From: Mycolicibacterium chubuense NBB4
GTDB lineage: Bacteria > Actinomycetota > Actinomycetes > Mycobacteriales > Mycobacteriaceae
NCBI RefSeq assembly: GCF_000266905.1
Contig: NC_018027.1
Span: 620,001-684,000 of the forward strand
Reading direction: 5' to 3'
Length of the DNA stretch: 64,000 nucleotides
How positions within the stretch are numbered: position 1 is the stretch's first letter; each line of letters opens with the position of its first letter. Below, piece by piece: positions 51,196 to 58,911 of this stretch. The translations under genes were made by a program, and so were the position numbers. Below the pieces are notes generated by a model that worked only from the letters and a program-made list of their open reading frames with translations, searched no databases and was not told the origin of the DNA.

Positions 51196-52452
51196 ATGAG
51201 CGTTATGACCGCAGAGATGATCATCCTCGTGCTGTTGATCGTCACGGCATTGGTCTTCGACTTCACCAACGGGTTCCACGACACCGGGAACGCGATGGCG
51301 ACGTCGATCGCCACCGGCGCTCTCAAGCCCAAGGTGGCTGTGCTGCTGTCCGGCGTTCTCAATCTCGTCGGCGCGTTCCTGTCGGTGGAAGTCGCCGTGA
51401 CCGTCACCAGCTCGGTGCTGAAAGTCCAGGACACCAAAACCGGCTCCCTGTTGCCGAACATCGACGCGTCCACCGGACTGACGATCATCTTCGCCGGCCT
51501 CATCGGCGGCATTCTCTGGAACCTGCTCACGTGGCTGTTCGGTATTCCGTCGAGCTCCTCGCACTCGCTGTTCGGCGGGTTGATCGGGGCGGGGCTCGCG
51601 GCGCTCGGCCTCGCGGGCGTCAACTGGCCCGGCATCACGCAGAAGGTGCTCATCCCCGCGGTCGCCTCGCCGTTCATCGCCGGCATCGTCGCCGGATGCG
51701 GAACCTGGCTGGTCTACCGGATCACCCGCAGCGTCAAAGCCGGCCGTCGCGAGCAGGGCTTCCGCTGGGGACAGATCGCGACCGCGTCGCTGGTGTCCCT
51801 GGCCCACGGCACCAACGATGCCCAGAAGACCATGGGCGTCATCGCGCTCGCCCTGATCACCACCGGCCACCTGACCGGGGACGTCAAGAAGGACGGGTTG
51901 CCGTTCTGGATCATCTTCAGCTGCGCGCTGGCGATCGGCCTCGGCACCTACATCGGTGGCTGGCGCGTCATCCGCACGCTGGGCAAGGGGCTGGTCGAGA
52001 TCGAGTCCCCGCAGGGTCTCGCGGCGGAGGCGTCGTCCGCAGCCGTCATCCTGACGTCGAGCGCCGCCGGCATGGCGCTGTCGACGACGCACGTCGCCAC
52101 GGGTTCCATCCTCGGCAGCGGCGTCGGCAAGCCGGGCGCCGAGGTGCGCTGGGCCGTCGCCGGCCGGATGGCGGTCGCGTGGCTGCTCACCCTCCCGGCA
52201 GCCGCCCTCGTCGGGGCGCTCGCCTATTGGCTCTCCTACGGCCTCGAGTCGGCCACCGATTCGCCACTGATCGGCGACGGCGCCATCTTCCTCGTCCTGG
52301 TCGCGCTCTCGGGCTACATGTACTGGCGCGCCCAGCAGCAGAAGGTCGACCACCGGAACGTCAACGCCGAATGGGATTCGGCGACGAACTCCGTGGTCCC
52401 GGCCGAGGTCCGCGAACCCCGCCCGGACACCAAGCCCACCGCTTCGGTCTGA
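51196..52452 (+). CDS. pitA: Low-affinity inorganic phosphate transporter (PiT family)
   Basis: 418 residues, about ten helices. The two PiT signatures are FDFTNGFHDTGNAMATSIATGAL at the N-terminus and SLAHGTNDAQKTMGVIALALITTG in the second half. Proton- or metal-coupled phosphate uptake. ATG 51196 gives a length close to M. tuberculosis PitA; ATG 51205 and 51163 are alternatives. In M. tuberculosis pitA runs with Rv0544c and Rv0543c; here it heads a plus-strand operon with the Rv0544c-like gene and a second DUF3349. Confidence 0.93.
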   Translation: MSVMTAEMIILVLLIVTALVFDFTNGFHDTGNAMATSIATGALKPKVAVLLSGVLNLVGAFLSVEVAVTVTSSVLKVQDTKTGSLLPNIDASTGLTIIFAGLIGGILWNLLTWLFGIPSSSSHSLFGGLIGAGLAALGLAGVNWPGITQKVLIPAVASPFIAGIVAGCGTWLVYRITRSVKAGRREQGFRWGQIATASLVSLAHGTNDAQKTMGVIALALITTGHLTGDVKKDGLPFWIIFSCALAIGLGTYIGGWRVIRTLGKGLVEIESPQGLAAEASSAAVILTSSAAGMALSTTHVATGSILGSGVGKPGAEVRWAVAGRMAVAWLLTLPAAALVGALAYWLSYGLESATDSPLIGDGAIFLVLVALSGYMYWRAQQQKVDHRNVNAEWDSATNSVVPAEVREPRPDTKPTASV

Positions 52453-52480
52453 GCCCCGACAACCGAGAAGGACGCGTGCG

Positions 52481-52759
52481 ATGCACTACGTCGAAGCCAT
52501 ACTGAAGGTCCTCGCGGTCGGGCTGGTGCTCGGGGCGGGCCTGCCCGGGGTCTTCGCCCTCGGGCTCGTCGCCTACTCGCGCGGTGCGGGCGGCGCGGAA
52601 GCCGACGGCACCACCACGGCGCCCCACCCGGCACTCAAGGCGCTCGGCCTGCTGCTGTTCGCGTTCGTCGCCGCGGTCATCGTGATCGCGATCCTGTACA
52701 TCACCAAGGGGACGATCATCCACCACTTCGGTGTCAACCCCGTCCCCTTCCTCCCCTGA
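52481..52759 (+). CDS. Small two-helix membrane protein (Rv0544c-like)
   Basis: 92 residues: helix 1 LKVLAVGLVLGAGLPGVFALGLVAY, a polar linker GAGGAEADGTTTAPHP, and helix 2 LGLLLFAFVAAVIVIAILYITKG, ending HHFGVNPVPFLP. Conserved neighbour of pitA in mycobacteria, so possibly a transporter accessory protein. GAGAAGGA precedes ATG 52481. Confidence 0.85.
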   Translation: MHYVEAILKVLAVGLVLGAGLPGVFALGLVAYSRGAGGAEADGTTTAPHPALKALGLLLFAFVAAVIVIAILYITKGTIIHHFGVNPVPFLP

Positions 52760-52776
52760 GTGAGCTGATCGAAGCG

Positions 52777-53082
52777 ATGGCAGATAACTCGAACATCCTC
52801 AACAACGTCCTCGGATGGCTGCACGAGGGTTACCCCGAAGGCGTGCCGCAGAAGGACTACTTCCCGCTGCTGGCGCTGCTGGTGCGGTCGTTGTCCGAAG
52901 AAGAGGTGGTCAAGGCCGCCCAGACGGTGCTCAAGGGCAGTGATTCCGACACCGTCACGCCGGAGGAGATCCGCGCGGCGATCCACCTGGTCACCGAGCG
53001 GGAGCCCAACCCCGAGGAGATCCATCAGGTGGCGGCGCGGCTCGCGTCCGTCGGCTGGCCGCTGGCGACCGCGGCGAACTAG
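52777..53082 (+). CDS. DUF3349-family protein, second paralogue
   Basis: 101 residues. Same pattern as the gene at 50652-50978: VLGWLHEGYPEGVPQKDYFPLLALLVRSLSEEEVVKAAQTVLKG and IHQVAARLASVGWPL. Helical, cytosolic, function unknown. Its TAG stop shares CTAG (53079-53082) with the convergent VOC gene. Confidence 0.9.
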   Translation: MADNSNILNNVLGWLHEGYPEGVPQKDYFPLLALLVRSLSEEEVVKAAQTVLKGSDSDTVTPEEIRAAIHLVTEREPNPEEIHQVAARLASVGWPLATAAN

Positions 53083-53465
53083 TCGCGGAGGTCGCGGCGC
53101 AGCGGGTGGTCCTCGGGCACCTGCACGAAGATCAGCATGACACCGTCGGGATCGACGACGTGCATCTCGAACAGCCCCCACGGTTCACGCAGGGCTTCCC
53201 GGGCGATGTCGATGCCGCGCTCGCGCAACTCGTTCTGCGTCGCGTGCAGGTCGCGGACCTGGAGCCACAGCGCCCCCGGGAACGGCGGCGCATCCCGCCC
53301 GGGAGCCCCATGGCCGGCGATCTCGATCAGCGACTGCCCGGCGTAGAAGACGGTGCCGCCGGAGTACTCCCGGGCGATCGCGAGCCCGATGCCGTCGCGG
53401 TAGAACGCGATCGACCTCTGGTAGTCCTTCGGACGGAACAGCACCCGGCTGGCCAGGATCTCCAT
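53079..53465 (-). CDS. Glyoxalase/VOC-superfamily protein (Rv0546c-like)
   Basis: 128 residues. Paired beta-alpha-beta-beta-beta units: VLFRPKDYQRSIAFYRDGIGLAI and GTVFYAGQSLIEIAG, then WLQVRDLHATQNELRERGIDI and WGLFEMHVVDPDGVMLIFVQVPE, the last with the typical DPDGxxxxF end. Probably metal dependent; reaction unknown. Stop codon overlaps that of the convergent DUF3349 gene. Confidence 0.87.
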   Translation of the reverse strand: MEILASRVLFRPKDYQRSIAFYRDGIGLAIAREYSGGTVFYAGQSLIEIAGHGAPGRDAPPFPGALWLQVRDLHATQNELRERGIDIAREALREPWGLFEMHVVDPDGVMLIFVQVPEDHPLRRDLRD

Positions 53466-53484
53466 GCGTCTGTGTCTACCACGG

Positions 53485-55035
53485 TCAGCCGATGCGGCGG
53501 TCGGCGCCGGCCCAGTGCGGTTCGCGCAGTGCGCGTTTGAGGATCTTCCCGCTCGGGGTGCGGGGCAGGGCGTCGACGAAGTCGACGGACTTGGGCAGTT
53601 TGAACCCGGCCAGTCGCTGCCGGGCGAAGTCGATCAGCTCGGCTTCGCCGATCGACGAGCGACGTGTGCGCACGACGACGGCTTTGACGGCCTCGCCCCA
53701 GCGGTCGTCCGGGACGCCGATGACCGCCGCGTCGGACACGGCCGGGTGGGTCATCAGGACGTTCTCCACCTCGATCGGGTACACGTTCTCGCCGCCCGAG
53801 ACGATCATGTCCTTCAGACGGTCGTGCAGGTAGAGGTAGCCGTCGGCGTCGACGTAACCGGCGTCGCCCGTCCGCAGCCAGCCGTCGGCGGTCAGCGTCG
53901 CCGCGGTCGCTTCCGGGTTGTTCCAGTAGCCCAGCATGTTCTGCGCGGACTTCGTCCAGACCTCTCCGACGGTGCCCGGGGCCACGTCGCGGCCGTCGGG
54001 TGCGACGACGCGGATCCGCACCCACGGGTACGGCCTGCCGCACGAGCGCAGCAGTTGCGGCAGGTGCTCCTCGCCGTCCAGCTGGGTGATCGAGCCGGTC
54101 GTCTCGGTCATTCCGTACACCTGGGCGAACACGCCGCCGAAGCGCTCGATCCCGCGGACCAGGACGTCGTCGCTGATCGGGGAGGCGCCGTAGACGATCA
54201 CCCGCAGGTGCGAGAAGTCCGCGGTGTCGATGCCCGGTGTGTCGAGCAGGAATTGGATGACGGCGGGCACCACCAGCATGTTGGTGATGCGGTGTGTGGC
54301 GACGGCGTCGAGGATCGCCGCCGGGTCGACGTCGCGCAGCACGACGGTGGTGGCGCCCTGCCACAGCGCGGCGAACGCCCATCCCGAACCCGCCATGTGG
54401 AACAGCGGCATCACGGCCAGGCAGACCGCGTCGGCGGTGATGCGCCACGGCCCGGCCGCGACGCCACCGGTCTTGGCCGCGTAGTTCGCGTTGGAGAGCA
54501 TGACGCCCTTGGGGGCGCCGGTAGTTCCCGATGTGTACATCAGGAACACCAGATCGTCGGGCCCGGTGACGACGCCGGGGTCGACGGCCGGGTGCGCGGC
54601 CACCCACGCCGCGAACTCAGGCCAGCGCGCATGCGATCCGATCGCGATCACCGACGCGCTCAGCTCGTGCTCGATGGCCTCGATCCGGTCGAAGAAGTCT
54701 TCGCCCACCACGACGGCGGAGGCGCCGGAGTCCTGCAGGACGTGCCGGATCTCCGGCGCCGCGAGCCGCCAGTTGACCGGGACGCCGACGGCACCGAGCT
54801 TGGCCAGACCGAACACGACCTCGAAGAACTCGACGCCGTTGCGCTCGATGAAGGCGACCCGGTCGCCGGCGCCGACGCCGGCGTGAGCGAAGGCCTGCGC
54901 CACCTGGCTGGACCGGGCGTCGAGGTCGCCGAAGGTGATCACGCGTTCACCGGTGATCAGTGCCGGCACGTCGGGGTGCTCACGGCCGTGCGTGCGGATG
55001 ATGTCGGCAATGGCGCCGATGCCGGGAGAAGTCAT
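53485..55035 (-). CDS. Acyl-CoA synthetase (FadD family)
   Basis: 516-residue ANL enzyme activating a carboxylic acid as acyl-AMP and then acyl-CoA. P-loop LVFLMYTSGTTGAPKGVMLSN, A5 QVYGMTETTGSITQLDG, A7-A8 WLRTGDAGYVDADGYLYLHDRLKDMIVSGGENVYPIEVENVLM and A10 PRTPSGKILKRALRE with the catalytic Lys. Chain preference not evident. ATG 55035 chosen, TTG 55044 possible. Downstream of the SDR gene in the menB-SDR-FadD set. Confidence 0.9.
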   Translation of the reverse strand: MTSPGIGAIADIIRTHGREHPDVPALITGERVITFGDLDARSSQVAQAFAHAGVGAGDRVAFIERNGVEFFEVVFGLAKLGAVGVPVNWRLAAPEIRHVLQDSGASAVVVGEDFFDRIEAIEHELSASVIAIGSHARWPEFAAWVAAHPAVDPGVVTGPDDLVFLMYTSGTTGAPKGVMLSNANYAAKTGGVAAGPWRITADAVCLAVMPLFHMAGSGWAFAALWQGATTVVLRDVDPAAILDAVATHRITNMLVVPAVIQFLLDTPGIDTADFSHLRVIVYGASPISDDVLVRGIERFGGVFAQVYGMTETTGSITQLDGEEHLPQLLRSCGRPYPWVRIRVVAPDGRDVAPGTVGEVWTKSAQNMLGYWNNPEATAATLTADGWLRTGDAGYVDADGYLYLHDRLKDMIVSGGENVYPIEVENVLMTHPAVSDAAVIGVPDDRWGEAVKAVVVRTRRSSIGEAELIDFARQRLAGFKLPKSVDFVDALPRTPSGKILKRALREPHWAGADRRIG

Positions 55036-55050
55036 GGCGGTCAACGGGTT

Positions 55051-55938
55051 TCAGTTCCTGGGCTGCATGCGCTGACGCTTCATGATCGAGTCCACCGCGG
55101 CGGGAGCGATGCTGTTGATCGCGTGCGCGGTGACGGCGATGCGCGGAGCGATGCTCACGGGCCGGTGGCGCGCCGCGGTGACGATCCAGTTCGCCGCTTC
55201 GTCTGCCGAGAGTCCGGGGAGGCCGTCGTAGGCGCGCGTCGGCGCGATCATCGGGGTCTTCACCAGCGGGTAGTACAGCGTCGTCGCGTGCACGCCTTTG
55301 TCGGACCATTCCGTCTCGATGATGCGGCTGATCGACGACAGCGCCGCCTTCGACGCGTTGTACACCCCGAACAGCGGTGGCGACTCGGTCTTCACACCCC
55401 AGGTGGAGACGTTGATGATGTGGCCTTCTGCGCGCTCGAGCATGCCGGGCGCCAGCCCGCGGATCAATCGGACCGGCCCGTAGTAGTTGAGCGTCATCGT
55501 CCGCTCGACGTCGTGCCACCGCTCGAGCGACTCGACCAGCGGCCGCCGGATCGACCGGCCGGCGTTGTTGACCAGGATGTCGATGCCGCCGAACTCGGCG
55601 TCGACGGTCGCGACCAGTTCGTCGATCGCGTCGAGGTCGGACAGGTCGCAGGCAAGCGCGCGAGCCTGCCCACCGGCGTCGGCGATCCGCGCGGCGACGG
55701 CGTCGAGCAGCTCCTGGCGCCGGGCCACCAGCACAACCCGTGCGCCGCGGCGGGCCAGCTTCTCGGCCGCGGCTTCGCCGATGCCCGAGGACGCCCCGGT
55801 CAGCAGGATCCGCTTGCCCCTCAGGTCGATGACCTCGCGGTCGGGCCGGTACTGCAGCAGCGTCGGAAGGAGCGGCGGGCGCATGCTCGTCAGCACGACC
55901 TGGTCGGCCAGCCGCCGCAAGGGGTTCCTGCGTGTCAC
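55051..55938 (-). CDS. Short-chain dehydrogenase/reductase (Rv0547c-like)
   Basis: 295 residues, classical SDR: cofactor loop RILLTGASSGIGEAAAEKLARRGARVVLVARR, NNAG motif DILVNNAGRSIRRP, Ser in IINVSTWGVK, and catalytic YNASKAALS. The C-terminal tail (TAHAINSIAPAAVDSIMKR) suggests membrane association. GTG 55938 chosen; ATG 55983 lies inside the inverted-repeat element. Confidence 0.88.
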   Translation of the reverse strand: MTRRNPLRRLADQVVLTSMRPPLLPTLLQYRPDREVIDLRGKRILLTGASSGIGEAAAEKLARRGARVVLVARRQELLDAVAARIADAGGQARALACDLSDLDAIDELVATVDAEFGGIDILVNNAGRSIRRPLVESLERWHDVERTMTLNYYGPVRLIRGLAPGMLERAEGHIINVSTWGVKTESPPLFGVYNASKAALSSISRIIETEWSDKGVHATTLYYPLVKTPMIAPTRAYDGLPGLSADEAANWIVTAARHRPVSIAPRIAVTAHAINSIAPAAVDSIMKRQRMQPRN

Positions 55939-55966
55939 GGGAAGCGAGTCTAGGTCCGTTCCCCAA

Positions 55967-56035
55967 CCCCGCCGAAATTGCATTCCGGCAGGGCGTCACT
56001 CGAACTCTTGCACGCGGAATGCAATTTCGGCGGGA
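55967..56035. repeat. Intergenic inverted-repeat element, copy 4 (perfect arms)
   Basis: Arms 55968-55986 (CCCGCCGAAATTGCATTCC) and 56016-56034 (GGAATGCAATTTCGGCGGG) are perfectly complementary over 19 bp, with a 29-nt loop like that of copy 1. Lies between the menB stop and the SDR start. Confidence 0.95.
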
Positions 56036-56037
56036 GG

Positions 56038-56949
56038 TCAGAAGTAGCGGGGGAACGGTGTCCAGTCGGGGTCGCGCTTCTCCAGGAACGCGTCGCGACC
56101 CTCGACGGCCTCGTCGGTCATGTACGCCAGCCGCGTCGCCTCGCCGGCGAACAGCTGCTGGCCCACCAGGCCGTCGTCGAGCAGGTTGAACGCGTACTTC
56201 AGCATCCGGACGGCCTGCGGCGACTTGCCATTGATCTCCGAAGCCCATTGCAGCGCAACGCTTTCCAGATCAGCGTGGTCGACGACCTCGTTCACCGCGC
56301 CCATCGCGTGCATCTGCTCGGCGGTGTAGGGGCGGCCCAGGAAGAAGATCTCGCGGGCGAACTTCTGCCCGGTCTGGCGCGCGAGGTAGGCGCTGCCGTA
56401 GCCGCCGTCGAAGCTGCCCACGTCGGCGTCGGTCTGCTTGAACCGCGCATGCTCGCGCGACGCCAGCGTCAGGTCGCACACCACGTGCAGGGAGTGCCCG
56501 CCGCCGGCGGCCCATCCGTTGACCAGGCAGATCACCGGTTTGGGCATGAACCGGATCAGGCGCTGCACCTCGAGGATGTGCAGGCGCCCCGCGCGGGCCG
56601 GGTCGACGGTCTCGGCCGTCTCACCGGCGGCGTACTGATAGCCCGAGCGGCCGCGGATGCGTTGGTCGCCGCCGGAGCAGAACGCCCAGCCGCCGTCCTT
56701 GGGCGACGGGCCGTTGCCGGTCAGCAGGACGACGCCGACGTCCGAGGACATCCGGGCGTGGTCGAGCACCCGGTACAGCTCGTCGACGGTGTGCGGGCGG
56801 AACGCGTTGCGCACCTCCGGACGGTCGAACGCCACCCGCACCGTCGGCAGGCGCGTCCCGTCGGCGACATGGCGGTGGTAGGTGATGTCGGTCAGGTCGT
56901 CGAAGCCGGCGACCGGCTCCCAGAGGCTGGCGTCGAACGGATTGCTCAC
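56038..56949 (-). CDS. menB: 1,4-dihydroxy-2-naphthoyl-CoA synthase
   Basis: 303-residue crotonase-fold enzyme that cyclises o-succinylbenzoyl-CoA. Oxyanion-hole segments GWAFCSGGDQRIRG and CLVNGWAAGGGHSLHVVCDLTLAS, and the active-site Asp region TDADVGSFDGGYGSAYLARQTG are all intact, as is the C-terminal FLEKRDPDWTPFPRYF. GTG 56949 has TAGCGT 7 nt upstream, inside the previous gene, so menB has its own leaderless promoter. With menA and menE it supplies menaquinone. Confidence 0.95.
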   Translation of the reverse strand: MSNPFDASLWEPVAGFDDLTDITYHRHVADGTRLPTVRVAFDRPEVRNAFRPHTVDELYRVLDHARMSSDVGVVLLTGNGPSPKDGGWAFCSGGDQRIRGRSGYQYAAGETAETVDPARAGRLHILEVQRLIRFMPKPVICLVNGWAAGGGHSLHVVCDLTLASREHARFKQTDADVGSFDGGYGSAYLARQTGQKFAREIFFLGRPYTAEQMHAMGAVNEVVDHADLESVALQWASEINGKSPQAVRMLKYAFNLLDDGLVGQQLFAGEATRLAYMTDEAVEGRDAFLEKRDPDWTPFPRYF

Positions 56950-56952
56950 GGC

Positions 56953-57402
56953 TCAGACGCTATCGAAGCGGAATACCGAGCAGCGCCCGGCCAGCGCCTC
57001 GAACTCCTCGGGGTGCGGCCCGGTCACCAGACCGGCGTTCTTCATGAACCCGACACCCGACGGAACCAGCATCGGGAACTGCCGCAGCAGCGGGCGGGCC
57101 TCGTCGGCGCTGAGCTCCACCATCCGCACCGGCCGGCGGACCTTGCCGCGGACCAGGACGGCCTCCGGGTTGGCCTGAACGTTGCGCACCCAGTCCGAGC
57201 CCGGCAGGCCACCGACCACGTAGCTCGCGCCGTCGACCTCGAACGGGGTGATCGGAGTCGAGCGCGGCTGCCCGGACTTGCGGCCGGTCACCGTCAGCAC
57301 CACGGGCCCGTCCTTGAGCAGGCCGGTCTTGTTGATCGCGATCATCACCTTGTTCACGTACTTCAGCCACCACGGCGGCCGAATGCGCTCACTGTTCGCC
57401 AT
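56953..57402 (-). CDS. Deazaflavin-dependent nitroreductase-like protein
   Basis: 149 residues of the Ddn-like F420 family: INKTGLLKDGPVVLTVTGRKSGQPRSTPITPFEVDGASYVVGGLPGSDWVRNVQANPEAVLVRGK shows the GRKSG turn and DWVRNV motif. A third member of this fold in the window (others near 22 kb). TAGCTT lies 7 nt before ATG 57402, overlapping the HAD stop codon. Confidence 0.88.
   Translation of the reverse strand: MANSERIRPPWWLKYVNKVMIAINKTGLLKDGPVVLTVTGRKSGQPRSTPITPFEVDGASYVVGGLPGSDWVRNVQANPEAVLVRGKVRRPVRMVELSADEARPLLRQFPMLVPSGVGFMKNAGLVTGPHPEEFEALAGRCSVFRFDSV
56957..56962 (-). promoter_or_regulatory. -10 element, leaderless start of menB
   Basis: TAGCGT on the minus strand inside the 3' end of the upstream gene, 7 nt before GTG 56949. 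Confidence 0.5.
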
Positions 57403-57409
57403 GCCAGAG

Positions 57410-57415
57410 AAGCTA
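57410..57415 (-). promoter_or_regulatory. -10 element, leaderless start of deazaflavin reductase-like gene
   Basis: TAGCTT on the minus strand, 7 nt before ATG 57402; the TAG is also the stop of the HAD gene. Confidence 0.5.
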
Positions 57416-58120
57416 CAGCTGGACGCCGTGCGCCCACAGCGCTGCGACCAGGCCGTCCTTGCGGTCCCGCGTCGGCAGCGGGTCGACGAGTGCGAACGCG
57501 CATCCCAGCGCGCGGGCGCCCCCGTCGGCTTCGTCGCTGTCGCCGACCATCAGCGCCCGTTCGGCGGGCACGCCGAGCCGGTCCAGCGCGGCCTGAAAGA
57601 TCGCGGGGTCCGGTTTGACGGCGCCGACCTCGAAGGACAACACGAACTCGTCGACGTCCCCGGCGGTGCCGAGGGCCTCGAACGCGGGCCTGATGTCGAA
57701 CGCGATGTTGGACACCACCGCGGTCTTGATGCCGCGGCGGTGCAGACCGGCGAGCACCGTCGCGGTGTCCGCGTACGGGGTCCAGCACGCGGGGTCGATC
57801 ACCTTGCCGTACAGCGCTTCCGCGTGGTGATGGGCCAGCCCGGACTCCCGCAGCACATGCAGGTAGGCCTCGCGGTGCAAATGCGGTTTGAGGTCGCGGT
57901 TCATCCACGTCTCGAGCGCCTCGGGCGTCATCGTCACCGACCGTCCGGTCGGCGCGGTCAGCCGCCGCATCAACTCGGCCTGGACGTGGCCGTCGATCTC
58001 GCGGGTCTCGTCCGGGCTCAGCGGGGCGTCGAGTTCCATGCCGGTGAACCAGCTGTCGTCTTCCTCGAGCCGGAACAGCGTGCCGGAGAAGTCGAACATC
58101 ACCGCGTGCAGTTCGGTCAC
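57413..58120 (-). CDS. HAD-superfamily hydrolase
   Basis: 235 residues. Motif I VMFDFSGTLFRLEED carries Asp-x-Ser in place of the usual DxD: the first Asp is the nucleophile but the second position is Ser, which favours phosphonatase/dehalogenase-like or altered chemistry. Motif II VVSNIAFD, motif III KPDPAIF and motif IV MVGDSDEADGG are normal. Cap domain between residues 15 and 100. GTG 58120. Substrate unknown. Confidence 0.86.
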   Translation of the reverse strand: MTELHAVMFDFSGTLFRLEEDDSWFTGMELDAPLSPDETREIDGHVQAELMRRLTAPTGRSVTMTPEALETWMNRDLKPHLHREAYLHVLRESGLAHHHAEALYGKVIDPACWTPYADTATVLAGLHRRGIKTAVVSNIAFDIRPAFEALGTAGDVDEFVLSFEVGAVKPDPAIFQAALDRLGVPAERALMVGDSDEADGGARALGCAFALVDPLPTRDRKDGLVAALWAHGVQL

Positions 58121-58170
58121 CTCACCATCCTGCCAGGTGTGAAACCGCCGTCGAACGGCTAAATACCCGC

Positions 58171-58911
58171 ATGATCTCGTCCGCGGGCCAGCCGAATCAG
58201 ACCGTGGTCGTGGTGCCGGCTCACAACGAACTTACCGATCTGCCCCGGTGCCTGCGCGGACTGACCACCGCGGCGCTGTGCCTGCCGAGCCCGGTCGCCA
58301 CCGTCGTGGTCCTCGACTCCAGTGACGACGGCAGCGAGCGGCTGGCCGGCGAATTCGGACCCGACGTCCACTTCATCGCGGTCGACGCGGGCAACGTGGG
58401 AGCGGCCCGTGCGGCGGGTTTCGAATACGCCCGGCGGCTGCTCGGCGACGACGAGCTGGACATGACCTGGTACGCGACCACCGACGCCGACAGTGTCGTC
58501 GACGCCGACTGGCTGGTGCGGATGCACGACCCCGAGGTACACGGCGGCGCGGACATGGTGCTCGGTGTCGTGCGGGTGCCCGTCTGGCGGCACTTCTCGC
58601 CGGCCGTCGCGCGCCGCTACCTGCGCGCGTACCGCTCCAACGGACCCGGCCACCGCCACGTCCACGGCGCGAACATGGGATTCCGGGCCGACGCCTACTG
58701 GCACGTCGGCGGCTTCCGCGCCCTGCCCACCGGCGAGGACGTCGAACTCGTGCGACGCTTCGAGGCCGCCGGTCTGCGCATCCACCGGGACCCGGCGCTG
58801 TCGGTGGCGACCTCGGACCGGCACGAGGGCCGGGCACCGAGCGGCTTCGCCGCGCACCTGAAGAACCTGTCGCGGTCCGTCCGCACACCGAGAGCCGGTA
58901 CCGCTTCGTGA
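58171..58911 (+). CDS. Family 2 glycosyltransferase
   Basis: 246 residues. VVVVPAHNELTDLPRCLRGL starts the GT2 fold; VVVLDSSDDGSERLA, donor site WYATTDADSVVDADWLVRM (DAD), and acceptor region GANMGFRADAYWHVGGFRALPTGEDVELVRRFEAAG with the ED pair follow. No membrane helix. Leads a four-gene operon in which every junction is a 4-nt overlap. Confidence 0.88.
   Translation: MISSAGQPNQTVVVVPAHNELTDLPRCLRGLTTAALCLPSPVATVVVLDSSDDGSERLAGEFGPDVHFIAVDAGNVGAARAAGFEYARRLLGDDELDMTWYATTDADSVVDADWLVRMHDPEVHGGADMVLGVVRVPVWRHFSPAVARRYLRAYRSNGPGHRHVHGANMGFRADAYWHVGGFRALPTGEDVELVRRFEAAGLRIHRDPALSVATSDRHEGRAPSGFAAHLKNLSRSVRTPRAGTAS

Noticed and set aside
53464..55953. 829-codon plus-strand open frame
   Set aside because: Antisense to a clear FadD and an SDR gene; composition is His/Asp/Val/Arg-rich without structure.
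55938..55983. ATG 55983 as the start of the SDR
   Set aside because: It lies inside the left arm of the repeat element and adds residues not typical of the family; GTG 55938 gives the expected length.
55978..57618. 546-codon plus-strand open frame
   Set aside because: Antisense to menB and the deazaflavin gene; low-complexity product; starts inside the inverted-repeat element.
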